Assembly: GCF_014642175.1 (NCBI RefSeq)
Contig: NZ_BMIL01000009.1
Span: 62,001 to 126,000 of the forward strand
Length of the DNA: 64,000 bases
Reading direction: 5' to 3'
Origin: Pedobacter quisquiliarum
Lineage (GTDB): Bacteria > Bacteroidota > Bacteroidia > Sphingobacteriales > Sphingobacteriaceae
Each line of letters opens with the position of its first letter. The stretch's first letter is position 1. Positions 52,136 to 62,195 of the stretch are shown here, one piece after another. Position numbers and translations under genes: made by a program. The notes beneath the pieces are model-generated. The model was not told the origin of the DNA. It saw only the letters and a list, made by a program, of their open reading frames with translations, and ran no database searches.

Positions 52136-52153
52136 GTTCAAGAACTTTAGGCG

Positions 52154-52933
52154 TTAGAGCTTAGCCTCTACCCCTAGTCCAAATAAAGCAAAGTCATACT
52201 TCACCGGGTCTGCTGGATCAAACGCCCGTAGCTTCGCTGTTAGTTCTACTGCCGTAAGCCAATCCGTCTGTTTTCTTGATATAAGCCCTAGAATTCTGGC
52301 TACCCTGTCAACGTGCACATCACAGGGACATATCAACGCAGCGGGCTTAATCTTGGCCCACAAGCCGAAGTCAACGCCACAGTTATCTTTACGCACCATC
52401 CATCTTAGAAACATGTTTAGTCGCTTGCAGGTAGATTTCTGCATGGGCGAAGAAATATGCTTTTTAGTACGGTGTGGAAAATCAGGCAGACTGAAAAAAT
52501 AAGATCTGAAATGGTTGAGTACCTGCTCGCCATCGAATGTTCCGCTTTTAGCTTTCGGATCAGGTAAAAAGGCATCTTCAAGGGTATCGGATTGACTGTA
52601 ATGATGCTTGAAGAAATGCACGAAATAGAGTAGATCGGTATCGTTGAAGGTCCGATGCTTAAAGCCCAATAAACGTTTCAGATCCTGGTCTTCATGTTGC
52701 AGCATAAATTGATATGGCGCGTTGTCCATCCGCTGAAACAACTCGTTACATTTGTTTATGATCGTTTTGCGCTGGCCCCAAGCTAAAATTGCCGCGAAAA
52801 ATGCGGCAATTTCGATGTCTTGTTTGATGTGATATTGGTGCGGAATACAAATCGGGTCATTGGTGATGAACCCGGGTTGATTATATGCCCGCACTTTAAG
52901 ATCCAGAAAGGATTGTAATTCCAGAAAGTCCAA
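52154..52933 (-). CDS. TIGR02757 family protein (DUF2400)
   Basis: 259 residues matching the TIGR02757 family: IPHQYHIKQDIEIAAFFAAI, AWGQRKTII, and ICPCDVHVDRVARILGLISR. The family is a conserved helical, HhH-like protein of unknown function. The start is a TTG six bp after the upstream gene's stop, and starting with DFLELQSFLDLKV matches the family; no ATG is available nearby. Likely in one unit with the trans-sulfuration enzyme gene. Confidence 0.88.
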   Translation of the reverse strand: MDFLELQSFLDLKVRAYNQPGFITNDPICIPHQYHIKQDIEIAAFFAAILAWGQRKTIINKCNELFQRMDNAPYQFMLQHEDQDLKRLLGFKHRTFNDTDLLYFVHFFKHHYSQSDTLEDAFLPDPKAKSGTFDGEQVLNHFRSYFFSLPDFPHRTKKHISSPMQKSTCKRLNMFLRWMVRKDNCGVDFGLWAKIKPAALICPCDVHVDRVARILGLISRKQTDWLTAVELTAKLRAFDPADPVKYDFALFGLGVEAKL

Positions 52934-52938
52934 GGTCC

Positions 52939-54093
52939 TTAGCTAAGTGCCTGTTCAAGATCTGCAAGCAGGTCTTCAATATCCTCTACCCCTACGCTCA
53001 AGCGGAGCAGGTTATCGGTTACACCAACTTTCTCGCGTTCGTCTTTAGGAATTGAACCATGGGTCATGCTTGTCGGGTGATTGATCAAGGACTCCACACC
53101 GCCAAGTGATTCTGCCAATGTAAACACCTTGAATCTTGAAGCAATACGATAGGTTTCCTGAAGGTCTGCATCTTTGATTGTGATGGATACCATACCGCCG
53201 AAATCACGCATCTGACGCTTTGCAACGTCATGGTTAGGATGATCTTCAAAACCTGGCCAGTAGATCTTGTCGATCTTTGGATGCGTCTTTAGGAACGCCG
53301 CCACACGAGCACCGTTTTCACAGTGTGCTTTCATTCGCAGGTGCAGGGTTTTGATACCACGCAATACCAGGAAGGCATCCTGCGGTCCCGGGGTTGCACC
53401 ACAGGCATTATAAATGAACCATAGTTGTTTGTATAGTTCATCATCATTTACCAGCAAGGCTCCCATAACCACATCGGAGTGACCACCAATGTATTTGGTT
53501 ACCGAGTGCATCACGATATCTGCACCAAGATCCATTGGATTTTGCAGGTAAGGTGAAGCGAAAGTGTTATCTACCGAAAGCAAGATGTTGTTCGCTTTGG
53601 TAATCTTTGCGATGCCTTCAATATCAATAATCTGCATAGTGGGATTGGTTGGTGTTTCAATCCACACGAGCTTTGTTTTTTCGTTGATGTATTGCTCGAT
53701 GTTTTCGGGCTTTGAAAGATCCAGGAAGTGAAACTTGATACCATATTTCATGTAGATCTTCGTAAAGATCCGGTATGAGCCACCGTATAAGTCGTTTCCG
53801 GTAATTACCTCATCACCCGGTTGCAATAGCTTCATTACTGCATCCGTGGCGCCCATACCGCTGGAGAAGGCTAAACCGTATTTAGCATTCTCAAGTGCAG
53901 CAAGGCAAGCTTCAAGCGCTTGACGAGTTGGGTTGGTTCCTCTTGAATATTCAAAACCTTTATGGTCACCCGGCGCTTTTTGCGCGTAGGTAGATGTTTG
54001 ATAAATTGGTGTCATCACCGCGCCGGTGGTCGGGTCAGGTTCCTGTCCCGCGTGAATGGCTTTGGTGGCAAATTTCATATTGTCTTTCATCAT
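52939..54093 (-). CDS. Cystathionine gamma-synthase/lyase-family PLP enzyme
   Basis: 384 residues of the Cys/Met metabolism PLP family: EYSRGTNPTRQALEACLAAL, SSGMGATDAV, SVDNTFASPYLQNP and the PLP-binding lysine in MHSVTKYIGGHSDV. It could be cystathionine gamma-synthase, beta-lyase or gamma-lyase; sequence motifs alone do not decide. Co-transcription with the TIGR02757 gene 5 bp downstream is likely. Confidence 0.9.
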   Translation of the reverse strand: MMKDNMKFATKAIHAGQEPDPTTGAVMTPIYQTSTYAQKAPGDHKGFEYSRGTNPTRQALEACLAALENAKYGLAFSSGMGATDAVMKLLQPGDEVITGNDLYGGSYRIFTKIYMKYGIKFHFLDLSKPENIEQYINEKTKLVWIETPTNPTMQIIDIEGIAKITKANNILLSVDNTFASPYLQNPMDLGADIVMHSVTKYIGGHSDVVMGALLVNDDELYKQLWFIYNACGATPGPQDAFLVLRGIKTLHLRMKAHCENGARVAAFLKTHPKIDKIYWPGFEDHPNHDVAKRQMRDFGGMVSITIKDADLQETYRIASRFKVFTLAESLGGVESLINHPTSMTHGSIPKDEREKVGVTDNLLRLSVGVEDIEDLLADLEQALS

Positions 54094-54121
54094 GATTTAT
54101 GAATTTTAAAGCAGATCTTGG

Positions 54122-55594
54122 TTAGTATGCTCTTGCAAACAGCACGCGTTGCGTTGATGGTTTGCCAGAATAGATGCAAATACCCTCTTCCTGCTTATTA
54201 TTTAACGGTATACATCTGATTGTAGCCTTTGTTTCTTCTTTTATTTTTAGCTCGGTCTCTGTAGTACCATCCCAATGTGCAGCAATAAAGCCTGTTTTAC
54301 CATCAAGCAATGCCTGGAACTCCTCGTAAGAGTTTGCTTCTGTAATGTGTTCATCACGGAAGGTTTCTGCTTTATTGTAGATGTTTTCCTGAATTTCATT
54401 AAGCAGTTGAGCGATGTGGATTTCCAGACCATCTTGTGAGACCGTTTGTTTCTCACGCGTATCTCTGCGTGCAAGTTCAACAGTTTGGTTTTCCATATCC
54501 CGGGCACCGATCGCTACACGAACAGGTACGCCTTTAAGCTCGTATTCTGCAAACTTGAAACCTGGACGTTGGGTGTCGCGGTCATCATATTTCACGGAGA
54601 TGCCCAAGGCTTTTAATTTCGGCATTAGTTTGTCTACGAAGTTTGAGATGTTCTCCAGGGCTGCATCACTTTTATAGATTGGAACGATCACCACTTGGAT
54701 AGGTGCAAGTTTCGGTGGAAGCACTAATCCAGCGTCATCACTGTGTGCCATAATCAGCGCTCCGATTAAGCGTGTAGACACCCCCCATGAAGAAGCCCAT
54801 ACGTGATCTATTTTGCCTTCTTTACTGGTGAACTTCACATCAAATGCTTTGGCAAAGTTCTGGCCCAGGAAGTGGGATGTTCCGGCCTGCAGGGCTTTTC
54901 CATCCTGCATCAAGGCTTCAATGCAGTAGGTATCTAATGCACCCGCAAAGCGCTCATTGGCTGTCTTTTTACCACGCACAACAGGTAGTGCCATCCAGTT
55001 CTCTGCGAAATCTGCATAAACGTCTAGCATTCTTTCTGTTTCTTCTACAGCTTCCTGAGAGGTTGCATGGGCAGTGTGCCCTTCTTGCCACAGGAATTCC
55101 GTGGTTCTAAGGAACAATCGGGTTCTCATTTCCCAACGGACAACGTTTGCCCATTGATTTATAAGTAGTGGAAGGTCGCGGTAAGACTGCACCCAGCCTT
55201 TGAATGTATTCCAGATGATGGTTTCGGAAGTAGGACGCACGATCAGCTCTTCTTCCAATTTGGCAGTCTCATCAACGATGATATTGCCATTTCCGTCATT
55301 CTTCAGACGATAATGTGTCACGACAGCACACTCCGTGGCAAAACCTTCTACGTGAGCTGCTTCTTTAGAGAAAAATGACTTGGGAATGAATAATGGAAAA
55401 TAGGCATTACTGTGACCAGTATCCTTGAATTTTTGATCTAAAACAGCCTGCATTTTCTCCCAAATGGAGTAACCATAGGGCTTAATGACCATACAACCCT
55501 TGACAGATGAATGCTCTGCCAGGTCGGCTTTTATAACAATGTCGTTATACCACTGTGAATAGTCTTCATTTTTACTTGTAATACCTTTGCTCAT
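54122..55594 (-). CDS. proS: Prolyl-tRNA synthetase (archaeal/eukaryotic type)
   Basis: 490 residues. Class II motifs: motif 1 in [20 protein letters not shown], motif 2 [17 protein letters not shown], motif 3 region with [17 protein letters not shown]; then the anticodon-binding domain and a C-terminal zinc-binding-like domain ending FARAY with the conserved terminal Tyr. No editing insertion is present. The window also holds tRNA-Pro(UGG) but 46 kb away. Confidence 0.95.
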   Translation of the reverse strand: MSKGITSKNEDYSQWYNDIVIKADLAEHSSVKGCMVIKPYGYSIWEKMQAVLDQKFKDTGHSNAYFPLFIPKSFFSKEAAHVEGFATECAVVTHYRLKNDGNGNIIVDETAKLEEELIVRPTSETIIWNTFKGWVQSYRDLPLLINQWANVVRWEMRTRLFLRTTEFLWQEGHTAHATSQEAVEETERMLDVYADFAENWMALPVVRGKKTANERFAGALDTYCIEALMQDGKALQAGTSHFLGQNFAKAFDVKFTSKEGKIDHVWASSWGVSTRLIGALIMAHSDDAGLVLPPKLAPIQVVIVPIYKSDAALENISNFVDKLMPKLKALGISVKYDDRDTQRPGFKFAEYELKGVPVRVAIGARDMENQTVELARRDTREKQTVSQDGLEIHIAQLLNEIQENIYNKAETFRDEHITEANSYEEFQALLDGKTGFIAAHWDGTTETELKIKEETKATIRCIPLNNKQEEGICIYSGKPSTQRVLFARAY

Positions 55595-55640
55595 AGCCGC
55601 TTGGAACGTTTTTTGTGTTTGTTGACTTGTAATAATAGTT

Positions 55641-55648
55641 ACAAATCT
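55641..55648 (-). promoter_or_regulatory. -7 element of the proS promoter
   Basis: TAGATTTG on the minus strand is a perfect TAnnTTTG, about 47 bp upstream of the proS ATG. Confidence 0.5.
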
Positions 55649-55694
55649 ATAAATTTATAGCTATTTAAGTTCACACACACAAACAATCAGATAT

Positions 55695-56648
55695 ATGAAA
55701 CCAATCTATTTATTCACCGGTCTGCTCGCGTGGACGTCCTTGGTTGTCACATCTTGTTCGACACCACAGATGGCACAGAGCGTAAACATTCAGGATGATG
55801 TTTACAATACGACTGCGACTGCGGTAGCATATGAAAGACCTGCACCTTCTGCAGCTGCGAGGTACCAGGATTCAATCTCTACCAACAATTATGGCAGTAG
55901 CGACCCGAACTACGATATGGATTATTATTCTCGTATTAACAGATTCTACTATGGAAGCCCATTCCGCTCCTACTATGATCCGTTCTTCGATCCATACTTT
56001 GACGGCTTCTACGGATACAATGCTTTCTCTCCTTATTACTCAGGTTTATCCTTTGGCTTAGGCTTCAACTACGGCTGGGGCGGCGGTTTCTGGGGTCCTT
56101 ATTCTTATGGTGGTTTATATTCACCTTTCTGGGGCTATCGCACATGGCCTTATGGCGGATACATGGGTGGCGGTTATTACGGCGGCGGATTCCTGGGTGG
56201 TGGCTACTATGGTGGCGGATACCTTGTTGGAAATGGTCGTGTAAGTGCAGGTGGTCGTCCGACCAGAGGTTCTGAAAACGGAATTGGCTATCGCAATGGC
56301 GGATCCAGAATTAACAATGCAGCAGGCTCACGTGGAAACACAGGTGGTGGTGTAGTACTTGGCGGTAGAAGTGCCGGTGCAGGAACCTACAACCCGAACC
56401 GTGGTGCGGCAATAGGTGCAAGACCAGGTCGTGATAACCAGGTAGGTGCGCCGACAAGAAGCCAGAGACCAACCAGTCAAAGACCAACAAGTCAAAGACC
56501 GACCAGAACTGAAGGCTACACACCAGAGCGTTCATCGAGACCAACTTATACGCCGCCAGCTAATAACGGTGGATCAAGGTCAAGCGGTGGTAGCATGGGC
56601 GGTGGCGGTGGTTCATCAAGACCAGCAAGAGCCGGAGGTAGAGGCTAA
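55695..56648 (+). CDS. Gly/Tyr/Arg-rich lipoprotein
   Basis: 317 residues. A lipobox follows the signal (LVVTSC). A Tyr/Phe-rich part (NRFYYGSPFRSYYDPFFDPY) leads to GG-Y/F repeats (GGGYYGGGFLGGGYYGGGY), then a Gly/Ser/Arg-rich part with three SQRPT units at about residues 255-270, and a Gly-rich end. Low complexity and aromatic repeats suggest a surface or matrix protein; no family is recognised. It is 18 bp upstream of the FadL-family gene and likely in the same operon. Confidence 0.75.
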   Translation: MKPIYLFTGLLAWTSLVVTSCSTPQMAQSVNIQDDVYNTTATAVAYERPAPSAAARYQDSISTNNYGSSDPNYDMDYYSRINRFYYGSPFRSYYDPFFDPYFDGFYGYNAFSPYYSGLSFGLGFNYGWGGGFWGPYSYGGLYSPFWGYRTWPYGGYMGGGYYGGGFLGGGYYGGGYLVGNGRVSAGGRPTRGSENGIGYRNGGSRINNAAGSRGNTGGGVVLGGRSAGAGTYNPNRGAAIGARPGRDNQVGAPTRSQRPTSQRPTSQRPTRTEGYTPERSSRPTYTPPANNGGSRSSGGSMGGGGGSSRPARAGGRG

Positions 56649-56666
56649 TTTACTTTAAACACACAC

Positions 56667-58181
56667 ATGAAAAAGTTTATTTCAACGCTCATACTGGCTA
56701 CAGTAGCCGGTACAGGAACATTATATGCACAATATGCGAGTGACGCCTTACGGTTTTCTCAAGGAAATTACGGTAGCTCTTCAAGATTTAAAGGTTTAGG
56801 TGGTGCGCAGATCGGTTTAGGTGGTGACATGAGTTCTTTGGGTGCAAACCCTGCAGGGCTGGGTATGTTCACCAGATCAGAATTCAGCATCACGCCAGAA
56901 TTTAACAATGCTTCTGCTGACGCTGTTTATCTTGGTCAAAGAACGAAAGATTCGAAAAACCATTTGAATCTGAATCAGGCAGGTGCAGTATTCTACACCC
57001 CTATCCGCAAACGTCAGGGTGCAGATTTGAATAAAGGTGCACTAAGCATTGTTTGGGGTGTTGGTTTTAATCGGACCAACGACTTCAATGCGAACTTCCG
57101 CTACGATGGACAGAACGCACAGAACTCCATGACGGACTATTTTGCACAGATTGCAACTGGGGTAACTCAGGATAAATTTGGTGATAATTCATTAGAAGCA
57201 AAAGCGTATGACAGCGGTTTAATTGTAGCAGATGCTAATGATCCAACACGTTATTATGCAGCTACTGAAGTTCCGAATGTTCAGCAGAACTACGACTTTA
57301 GAACAGGTTCTACCTCAGAATTTAATGTTGCTGCTGGTTTGAACATTTCGAACCAATTGTATTTGGGTGCTTCACTTGGTTTCGTGAACATTCGCTACGA
57401 TAGAAATTCTGAATTCCTGGAATCAGGCGTACAAACTTTGAATGATCTGACGACTGAGGATTACAGCTTCTCATACAGAATCAATCAACTTACCGATGGT
57501 TCTGGTGTAAACGGCCGCTTAGGTTTGATTTTCAAACCAACAAGTACGTTGAGAATTGGTGCGACTTTCCAGACACCTACCTGGTTACATATCCAGGATA
57601 ACTGGTCTGAATCGTTATACACCGAGTATACAGCAAGTAACGGTGGTGTGACAAGCTTCCCAACTCAGGCGGATAATTATCTGACAGAGTACAACCTGAG
57701 AACACCATATAAAGGATCTTTGGGAGCGAGTCTGATCTTAGGTAACAATGCTTTAATCTCTGCTGACATTGACTACATCGATTACGCTAGTATGAAGTTG
57801 AGCAATTCTGACAATTATCTAAGCAATTCAACGATTGCCGATAACAATGCGGAAATTAAAGATCAATATACTGGAGCGATCAACTATCGTGTGGGTGGAG
57901 AGTACAAATTGGGACCAGTTGCTTTAAGAGCTGGTTTCGGATTGAATGGCTCACCATATGCAGATGATGATGACAATGTTTTTGACACTAAGATCTACAG
58001 TGGCGGCTTGGGATACCGTTATAACAACTACTATTTTGATGTTGCTTACCAACGTGTAGAGACTACGAATACTTTCAGTCCTTATCAGTTAGCATTGAAC
58101 AATCCTGTAGGACCTGCGCCTGTTGCGAATGTTAACTTTGCTAAAAACAACGTTTTCTTAACGTTTGGGGTTAGATTCTAA
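56667..58181 (+). CDS. FadL/OmpP1-like outer membrane transport protein
   Basis: 504 residues, signal peptide ending near LYAQ, then the FadL-like N-terminus (YASDALRFSQGNYGSSSRFK, GLGGAQIGLGGDMSSLGANP AGLG) and a C-terminal barrel ending FLTFGVRF. Members take up hydrophobic compounds such as fatty acids or aromatics. The ligand is unknown here. A terminator follows. Confidence 0.9.
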   Translation: MKKFISTLILATVAGTGTLYAQYASDALRFSQGNYGSSSRFKGLGGAQIGLGGDMSSLGANPAGLGMFTRSEFSITPEFNNASADAVYLGQRTKDSKNHLNLNQAGAVFYTPIRKRQGADLNKGALSIVWGVGFNRTNDFNANFRYDGQNAQNSMTDYFAQIATGVTQDKFGDNSLEAKAYDSGLIVADANDPTRYYAATEVPNVQQNYDFRTGSTSEFNVAAGLNISNQLYLGASLGFVNIRYDRNSEFLESGVQTLNDLTTEDYSFSYRINQLTDGSGVNGRLGLIFKPTSTLRIGATFQTPTWLHIQDNWSESLYTEYTASNGGVTSFPTQADNYLTEYNLRTPYKGSLGASLILGNNALISADIDYIDYASMKLSNSDNYLSNSTIADNNAEIKDQYTGAINYRVGGEYKLGPVALRAGFGLNGSPYADDDDNVFDTKIYSGGLGYRYNNYYFDVAYQRVETTNTFSPYQLALNNPVGPAPVANVNFAKNNVFLTFGVRF

Positions 58182-58200
58182 TCATCCAAATCTAATGCAT

Positions 58201-58238
58201 AAAAAAAGGTCCTGAACTTACGTTCAGGACCTTTTTTT
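58201..58238. terminator. Terminator after the FadL-like gene
   Basis: AGGTCCTGAAC pairs with GTTCAGGACCT, loop of 4, with seven A before and seven T after; works in both directions. Confidence 0.92.
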
Positions 58239-58241
58239 ATG

Positions 58242-58390
58242 GTTATGCTTTTTGAATTCGTCTTGATGCTAGTGCTTGTCGAATGTGTTTTATGCTAAGG
58301 CTTCTTGAATTTGTTTATACCTATGCTTCTTGAATTTTTATGCTTATGCATTTTCAATTAGTTTTATACTTAAGCATTTTGAATATGAGC
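58242..58390. repeat. Degenerate tandem repeat, about 25 bp unit
   Basis: Six imperfect copies around the words TATGCTT and TTGAATT. GAAT-type words recur at 58254, 58281, 58307, 58332, 58355 (CAAT) and 58381, steps of 27, 26, 25, 23 and 26. The array lies between the FadL terminator and the end of the convergent UbiD gene. No coding frame runs through it. Confidence 0.55.
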
Positions 58391-58426
58391 AACAAGACTT
58401 AGGTCCACGCTCTTTATTAAACGTGC

Positions 58427-60256
58427 TTATTGTTCTTGCCGTTTGAGTCCTTCCAGAATTCTGGTTGTATTGGCTTCTATTACTGGATCTTTGATCAGCT
58501 CTGGTGCGTGATGGGGCTTTTTTCGGGCGTCAATAATGATTGGACCTTCGCAACCCCAATGTTTATCGTGCGTAGCACTGCCGATACCATAGATATCTGC
58601 TGCCGGGTTGCTACGCGTAAATGTTACCCATACGAAGTTGTTGATGTTTAAAGCGGTAAACGCACTGTCGTCACACAGAACGATCATCGCAAAACCGCTC
58701 AGATCGGTGTTTTGTAAGGCTTTGTCGAGCGCGAGCACATCGGAGGCTGTTTCGGCTGCTGTTGTATATGCTTCCACTTGAAGGGTTAGCACGCCTGGAA
58801 ATGCAAGTTGCGGATTGCTGAAACCTTTCGGCAGTGGTAAGGCAGCTGGCAATGTACGCTGCAGGGAACGTCGAACTGGTCCGGCAGCAGCAAAGACGAC
58901 TTTAGAGCCTGCATTTAAACCCGTACCGGTGTAGTCGAGCGTGTCGATGGTCGTTTGGGTATGGAAATGGAGATCCCTTCTGAAGTTCATCCTTGAAAGT
59001 ACGTGCATCAGAAACTCCTGAAGATGATGCGTCGAGAGCTGTTCATCATCCTCCCTGGCGGCAATGAACAGGTATTTGGCTAAACTAAGCTGATTTTTGC
59101 CAAGGATGTGATTTGATATCGTGAGTATCTCCTGCGGTCTACGTCCATCCAGAAATGGTGTATATCGTTCACTTCCGATGGCAAACAGCAATGGGTGTAC
59201 CCCTGCTGCATCTACTGCGTTGACTTCTTTCAGGCCATGAATTTCTTTAGGCAATGCTGATCCGGTGATTTCGTGGATGAGCGCTCCGAAACTGGTATCT
59301 TCCTGCGGCGGGCGACCCACTACCGTGAATGACCAGATGGCATCCTCCCGATGGTAAACGTTGTGGACCTTCATCAAAGGAAATGGGTGTGTGAGACTAT
59401 AGTAGCCAAGGTGGTCTCCAAATGGGCCTTCGGGCTTGTTCTCATTGGGGTACACGGTTCCGGTGATTACAAAATCAGCATCTGCAGAGATGCAAAAACC
59501 TTCTTCATCATAAAAATAGCGGAACCGACGGTTGCCCAGCGCGCCAGCAAAGGTCATCTCAGATAAGCCTTCCGGAAGTGGCATCACCGCGGCGAGCGGA
59601 TGTGATGGTGGTCCGCCTACGAAGATGCTCACCTTCAAAGGCTTACCAAGTTTATTTGCTTTAGATTGATGTACACCTATTCCGCGGTGGATCTGGTAAT
59701 GCAAGCCGATCTCCTGATCCTGAATATAAGCATTGCCGGCAAGTTGAATCCGGTACATTCCAAGATTAGCATTCAGAATACCTGGTTTCTCTACATCTTC
59801 TGTGTAAACCTGGGGCATGGTAATAAAAGGTCCTCCGTCCATCGGCCAATTGACAATCTGTGGCAATGCAGAGATGGTGGTTTTCCTGAATGTAGATTTA
59901 AACAGGCTTTGCTTTAATGGCAGTGCAGACAATGCAGTTAGCCCCGCCCCTGCTGTTTTAAACGGGTTCTTTATCGCTTTTATTGGATCTGATCGCAATC
60001 CGACCAGCTGTTCCACATTCGCCAGACTATCCCGGAACATGAACTTGGACCTTTCCAGCGTACCAAAAAGGTTTGACACAGCCGGGAACTTAGAGCCTTT
60101 TACATTTTCAAAAAGTATGGCCGGCCCTTGTTCTTCATACACCCGAAGATGTATGGAGGCCATTTCGAGATATGGATCAACCTCTTCCTTAATCCGGATC
60201 AGGTGTCCATGTTTTTCTAAATCGTTAACGCACGCTGCTAAGCTTGAATATCCCAT
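58427..60256 (-). CDS. UbiD-family decarboxylase
   Basis: 609 residues: MGYSSLAACVNDLEKHGHLI at the N-terminus, GPAILFENVKGSKFP, the metal/FMN-site region QIVNWPMDGGPFITMPQVYT, EGPFGDHLGYYS and KHWGCEGPIIIDARKKPHH. Prenylated-FMN-dependent decarboxylases of this branch serve menaquinone synthesis in many Bacteroidota; a partner UbiX gene is not nearby. The ATG at 60256 is three codons inside a TTG-opened frame and matches the family start. Confidence 0.93.
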   Translation of the reverse strand: MGYSSLAACVNDLEKHGHLIRIKEEVDPYLEMASIHLRVYEEQGPAILFENVKGSKFPAVSNLFGTLERSKFMFRDSLANVEQLVGLRSDPIKAIKNPFKTAGAGLTALSALPLKQSLFKSTFRKTTISALPQIVNWPMDGGPFITMPQVYTEDVEKPGILNANLGMYRIQLAGNAYIQDQEIGLHYQIHRGIGVHQSKANKLGKPLKVSIFVGGPPSHPLAAVMPLPEGLSEMTFAGALGNRRFRYFYDEEGFCISADADFVITGTVYPNENKPEGPFGDHLGYYSLTHPFPLMKVHNVYHREDAIWSFTVVGRPPQEDTSFGALIHEITGSALPKEIHGLKEVNAVDAAGVHPLLFAIGSERYTPFLDGRRPQEILTISNHILGKNQLSLAKYLFIAAREDDEQLSTHHLQEFLMHVLSRMNFRRDLHFHTQTTIDTLDYTGTGLNAGSKVVFAAAGPVRRSLQRTLPAALPLPKGFSNPQLAFPGVLTLQVEAYTTAAETASDVLALDKALQNTDLSGFAMIVLCDDSAFTALNINNFVWVTFTRSNPAADIYGIGSATHDKHWGCEGPIIIDARKKPHHAPELIKDPVIEANTTRILEGLKRQEQ

Positions 60257-60300
60257 CAGGATCAAAGGTATAAACTAATAAATAATGAAGTATCTATAAC

Positions 60301-60331
60301 AAAAAAAAGCCACGCTTGGGCGTGGCTTTTT
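60301..60331. terminator. Terminator between dps and the ubiD-family gene
   Basis: AAGCCACGC pairs with GCGTGGCTT, loop of 4, flanked by A and T runs; fits the end of dps on the minus strand. Confidence 0.9.
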
Positions 60332-60347
60332 CGTAATCAGGGTGATT

Positions 60348-60827
60348 CTATTTCTTATCTGCAAAAGATCTAAGCATCCAGGTGTTCTTTTCTTTGAACT
60401 GCATGAACCGGTTTACCATGTCGTTGGTTCCTTCGTCACCAGCCTCATCAGTTGCCTCCAGAAGCTCACGTTCCATCTCGATCAGCTTGGACATGTCATC
60501 CAAAATTGCATCGATCATTGCCATATCTTGCATACCAATGGTGTCAATTTCTTTGATGCGTGACTCATTGATGTAATCCGCGAAGCGACTGTGTGGTGGC
60601 TTACCTAAAGTTAACACACGTTCAGCAATTTCATCTATTGTTGTTTGTGCTTCCGTATATAATTCTTCGAATTTTACGTGCAATGTGAAAAAGTTAGAAC
60701 CTTTGATATTCCAATGACAACCGCGCAATTTCTGGTAATGTATGTGATAATTAGCAAGATAGTCGTTTAAAAGATCAACAACAGGTTTAACTTCTTGCTC
60801 GTTCAGGCTTATTTCTTTTGCGTCCAT
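60348..60827 (-). CDS. dps: Dps-family DNA-binding ferritin-like protein
   Basis: 159 residues with the Dps ferroxidase signature: HWNIKGSNFFTLHVKFEELY followed by IDEIAERV (His, His, Asp and Glu ligands kept). Binds iron and hydrogen peroxide and protects DNA. It stands alone with an A/T-rich upstream region. Confidence 0.95.
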   Translation of the reverse strand: MDAKEISLNEQEVKPVVDLLNDYLANYHIHYQKLRGCHWNIKGSNFFTLHVKFEELYTEAQTTIDEIAERVLTLGKPPHSRFADYINESRIKEIDTIGMQDMAMIDAILDDMSKLIEMERELLEATDEAGDEGTNDMVNRFMQFKEKNTWMLRSFADKK

Positions 60828-61001
60828 GGTTTATTATTTTTTAATTTGTAATATTATTGAAACAAGAGTTATAACAAAGCTTCGATGAAATGGTTTCCTG
60901 CAACGGGAAATTTCATACAATAGAGGTGTAATTTCCTCGTTTACTATTCGGAATAAGCATCAACTTAGTTTTAACCATTCAAATAACTTATAAAATTATT
61001 A

Positions 61002-62195
61002 ATGTATAAATATATTACTGTGCTATTGGCAACGAATTTAATGTTCTTAGCCAATGTAAAAGCCCATTCGGTCATCGACTCTATCGGCGTTGAAAATCTA
61101 AATGGCAGTAAGGTGATCATCCACCAGATCGTTAAAAACGACACCTACTACTCGGTTGGTAGAAGATACAACGTCTCCCCCAAAGAAATCATGACCTTTA
61201 ATGAGAATAAATACCTCCAGGTAGGTGTCTTGATCAAAATTCCAACAAAATTGCCGTTTGATAATAAGCCTGCCCAGGCATCGGCCAAAAACAATGCCTC
61301 TAATGCCGAAAGTGTTGAACCAACGCTGATTGACTACGAAGTTAAACCGAAAGATAATTTGAATAGTATTGCCCGGGCACATGGAACAACCGTCCCTGAG
61401 CTACGACGGATAAATGAATTAAGAACCATTAACTTAAGAATCGGGCAACAACTAAAGGTCCCTGCTCCCGTTGATGCTGCATCTGCAGCACAGGAGACCG
61501 TAGTGGCTCAGAATCCAGCCCCGCAAACAGGCAACGTTCGCGCTGGCAACAACACCAGACCTGTAGAACAACCTAAACCTATTCTCCCTCCAGGAACAAA
61601 TACTGCAGCAACTAGACCGCAGTCGAAGCCTGTAGATTCGACGAATAGAAACCCAGCTTTGAACGAGAAGTTTGTTGAGCATACCGTTGCCTCCAATGAA
61701 ACGATGTATTCCATCGCTACGACATACAAAATGACCATCGATCAGCTGAAAGCGAAAAATAACCTACCGAATAATTCGCTACGCGTGGGCCAGAAGTTGC
61801 TGATTAGCGGACAGTATCCGGTAAAAACGGAACCAGCGGCTGATAGCCTGGATGATGCCACGATTAAAGATCCCTCATTGAGGGGTGATGCGAGCAGATA
61901 TGGTTTAAATCAGGTAGATGAGAAGGGTACCGCAGTTTGGATCACAGATCAGGATTTAGATCCGGTAAAGATGCTTGTTTTGCATCGCACCGCTCCGGTT
62001 GGGACGATCGTAAAGATTACCAATCCGATGACGAACAGATCTGCATTTGCGAAAGTTGTGGGAAAGTATACCGAGAATGAATCTACGAGGGATGTGATAC
62101 TGGTTATGACAAAGGCTGTAGCAGATTCAATCGGCGCGATTGATAAAAGATTTTTTTGCAATATAACGTACAGCGGACAAGATAATGAGCAATAA
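61002..62195 (+). CDS. LysM and double-psi-beta-barrel (RlpA-like) protein
   Basis: 397 residues, signal peptide (MYKYITVLLATNLMFLANVK). Three LysM domains at about 45-85 (IVKNDTYYSVGRRYNVSPKE), 112-155 (KPKDNLNSIARAHGTTVPEL) and 225-270 (TVASNETMYSIATTYKMTID) separated by Pro/Asn-rich linkers; a C-terminal double-psi barrel (LVLHRTAPVGTIVKITNPMT) as in RlpA lytic transglycosylases. The catalytic Asp of RlpA is not obvious. It should bind peptidoglycan. The last 11 bases overlap the uridine kinase gene. Confidence 0.88.
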   Translation: MYKYITVLLATNLMFLANVKAHSVIDSIGVENLNGSKVIIHQIVKNDTYYSVGRRYNVSPKEIMTFNENKYLQVGVLIKIPTKLPFDNKPAQASAKNNASNAESVEPTLIDYEVKPKDNLNSIARAHGTTVPELRRINELRTINLRIGQQLKVPAPVDAASAAQETVVAQNPAPQTGNVRAGNNTRPVEQPKPILPPGTNTAATRPQSKPVDSTNRNPALNEKFVEHTVASNETMYSIATTYKMTIDQLKAKNNLPNNSLRVGQKLLISGQYPVKTEPAADSLDDATIKDPSLRGDASRYGLNQVDEKGTAVWITDQDLDPVKMLVLHRTAPVGTIVKITNPMTNRSAFAKVVGKYTENESTRDVILVMTKAVADSIGAIDKRFFCNITYSGQDNEQ

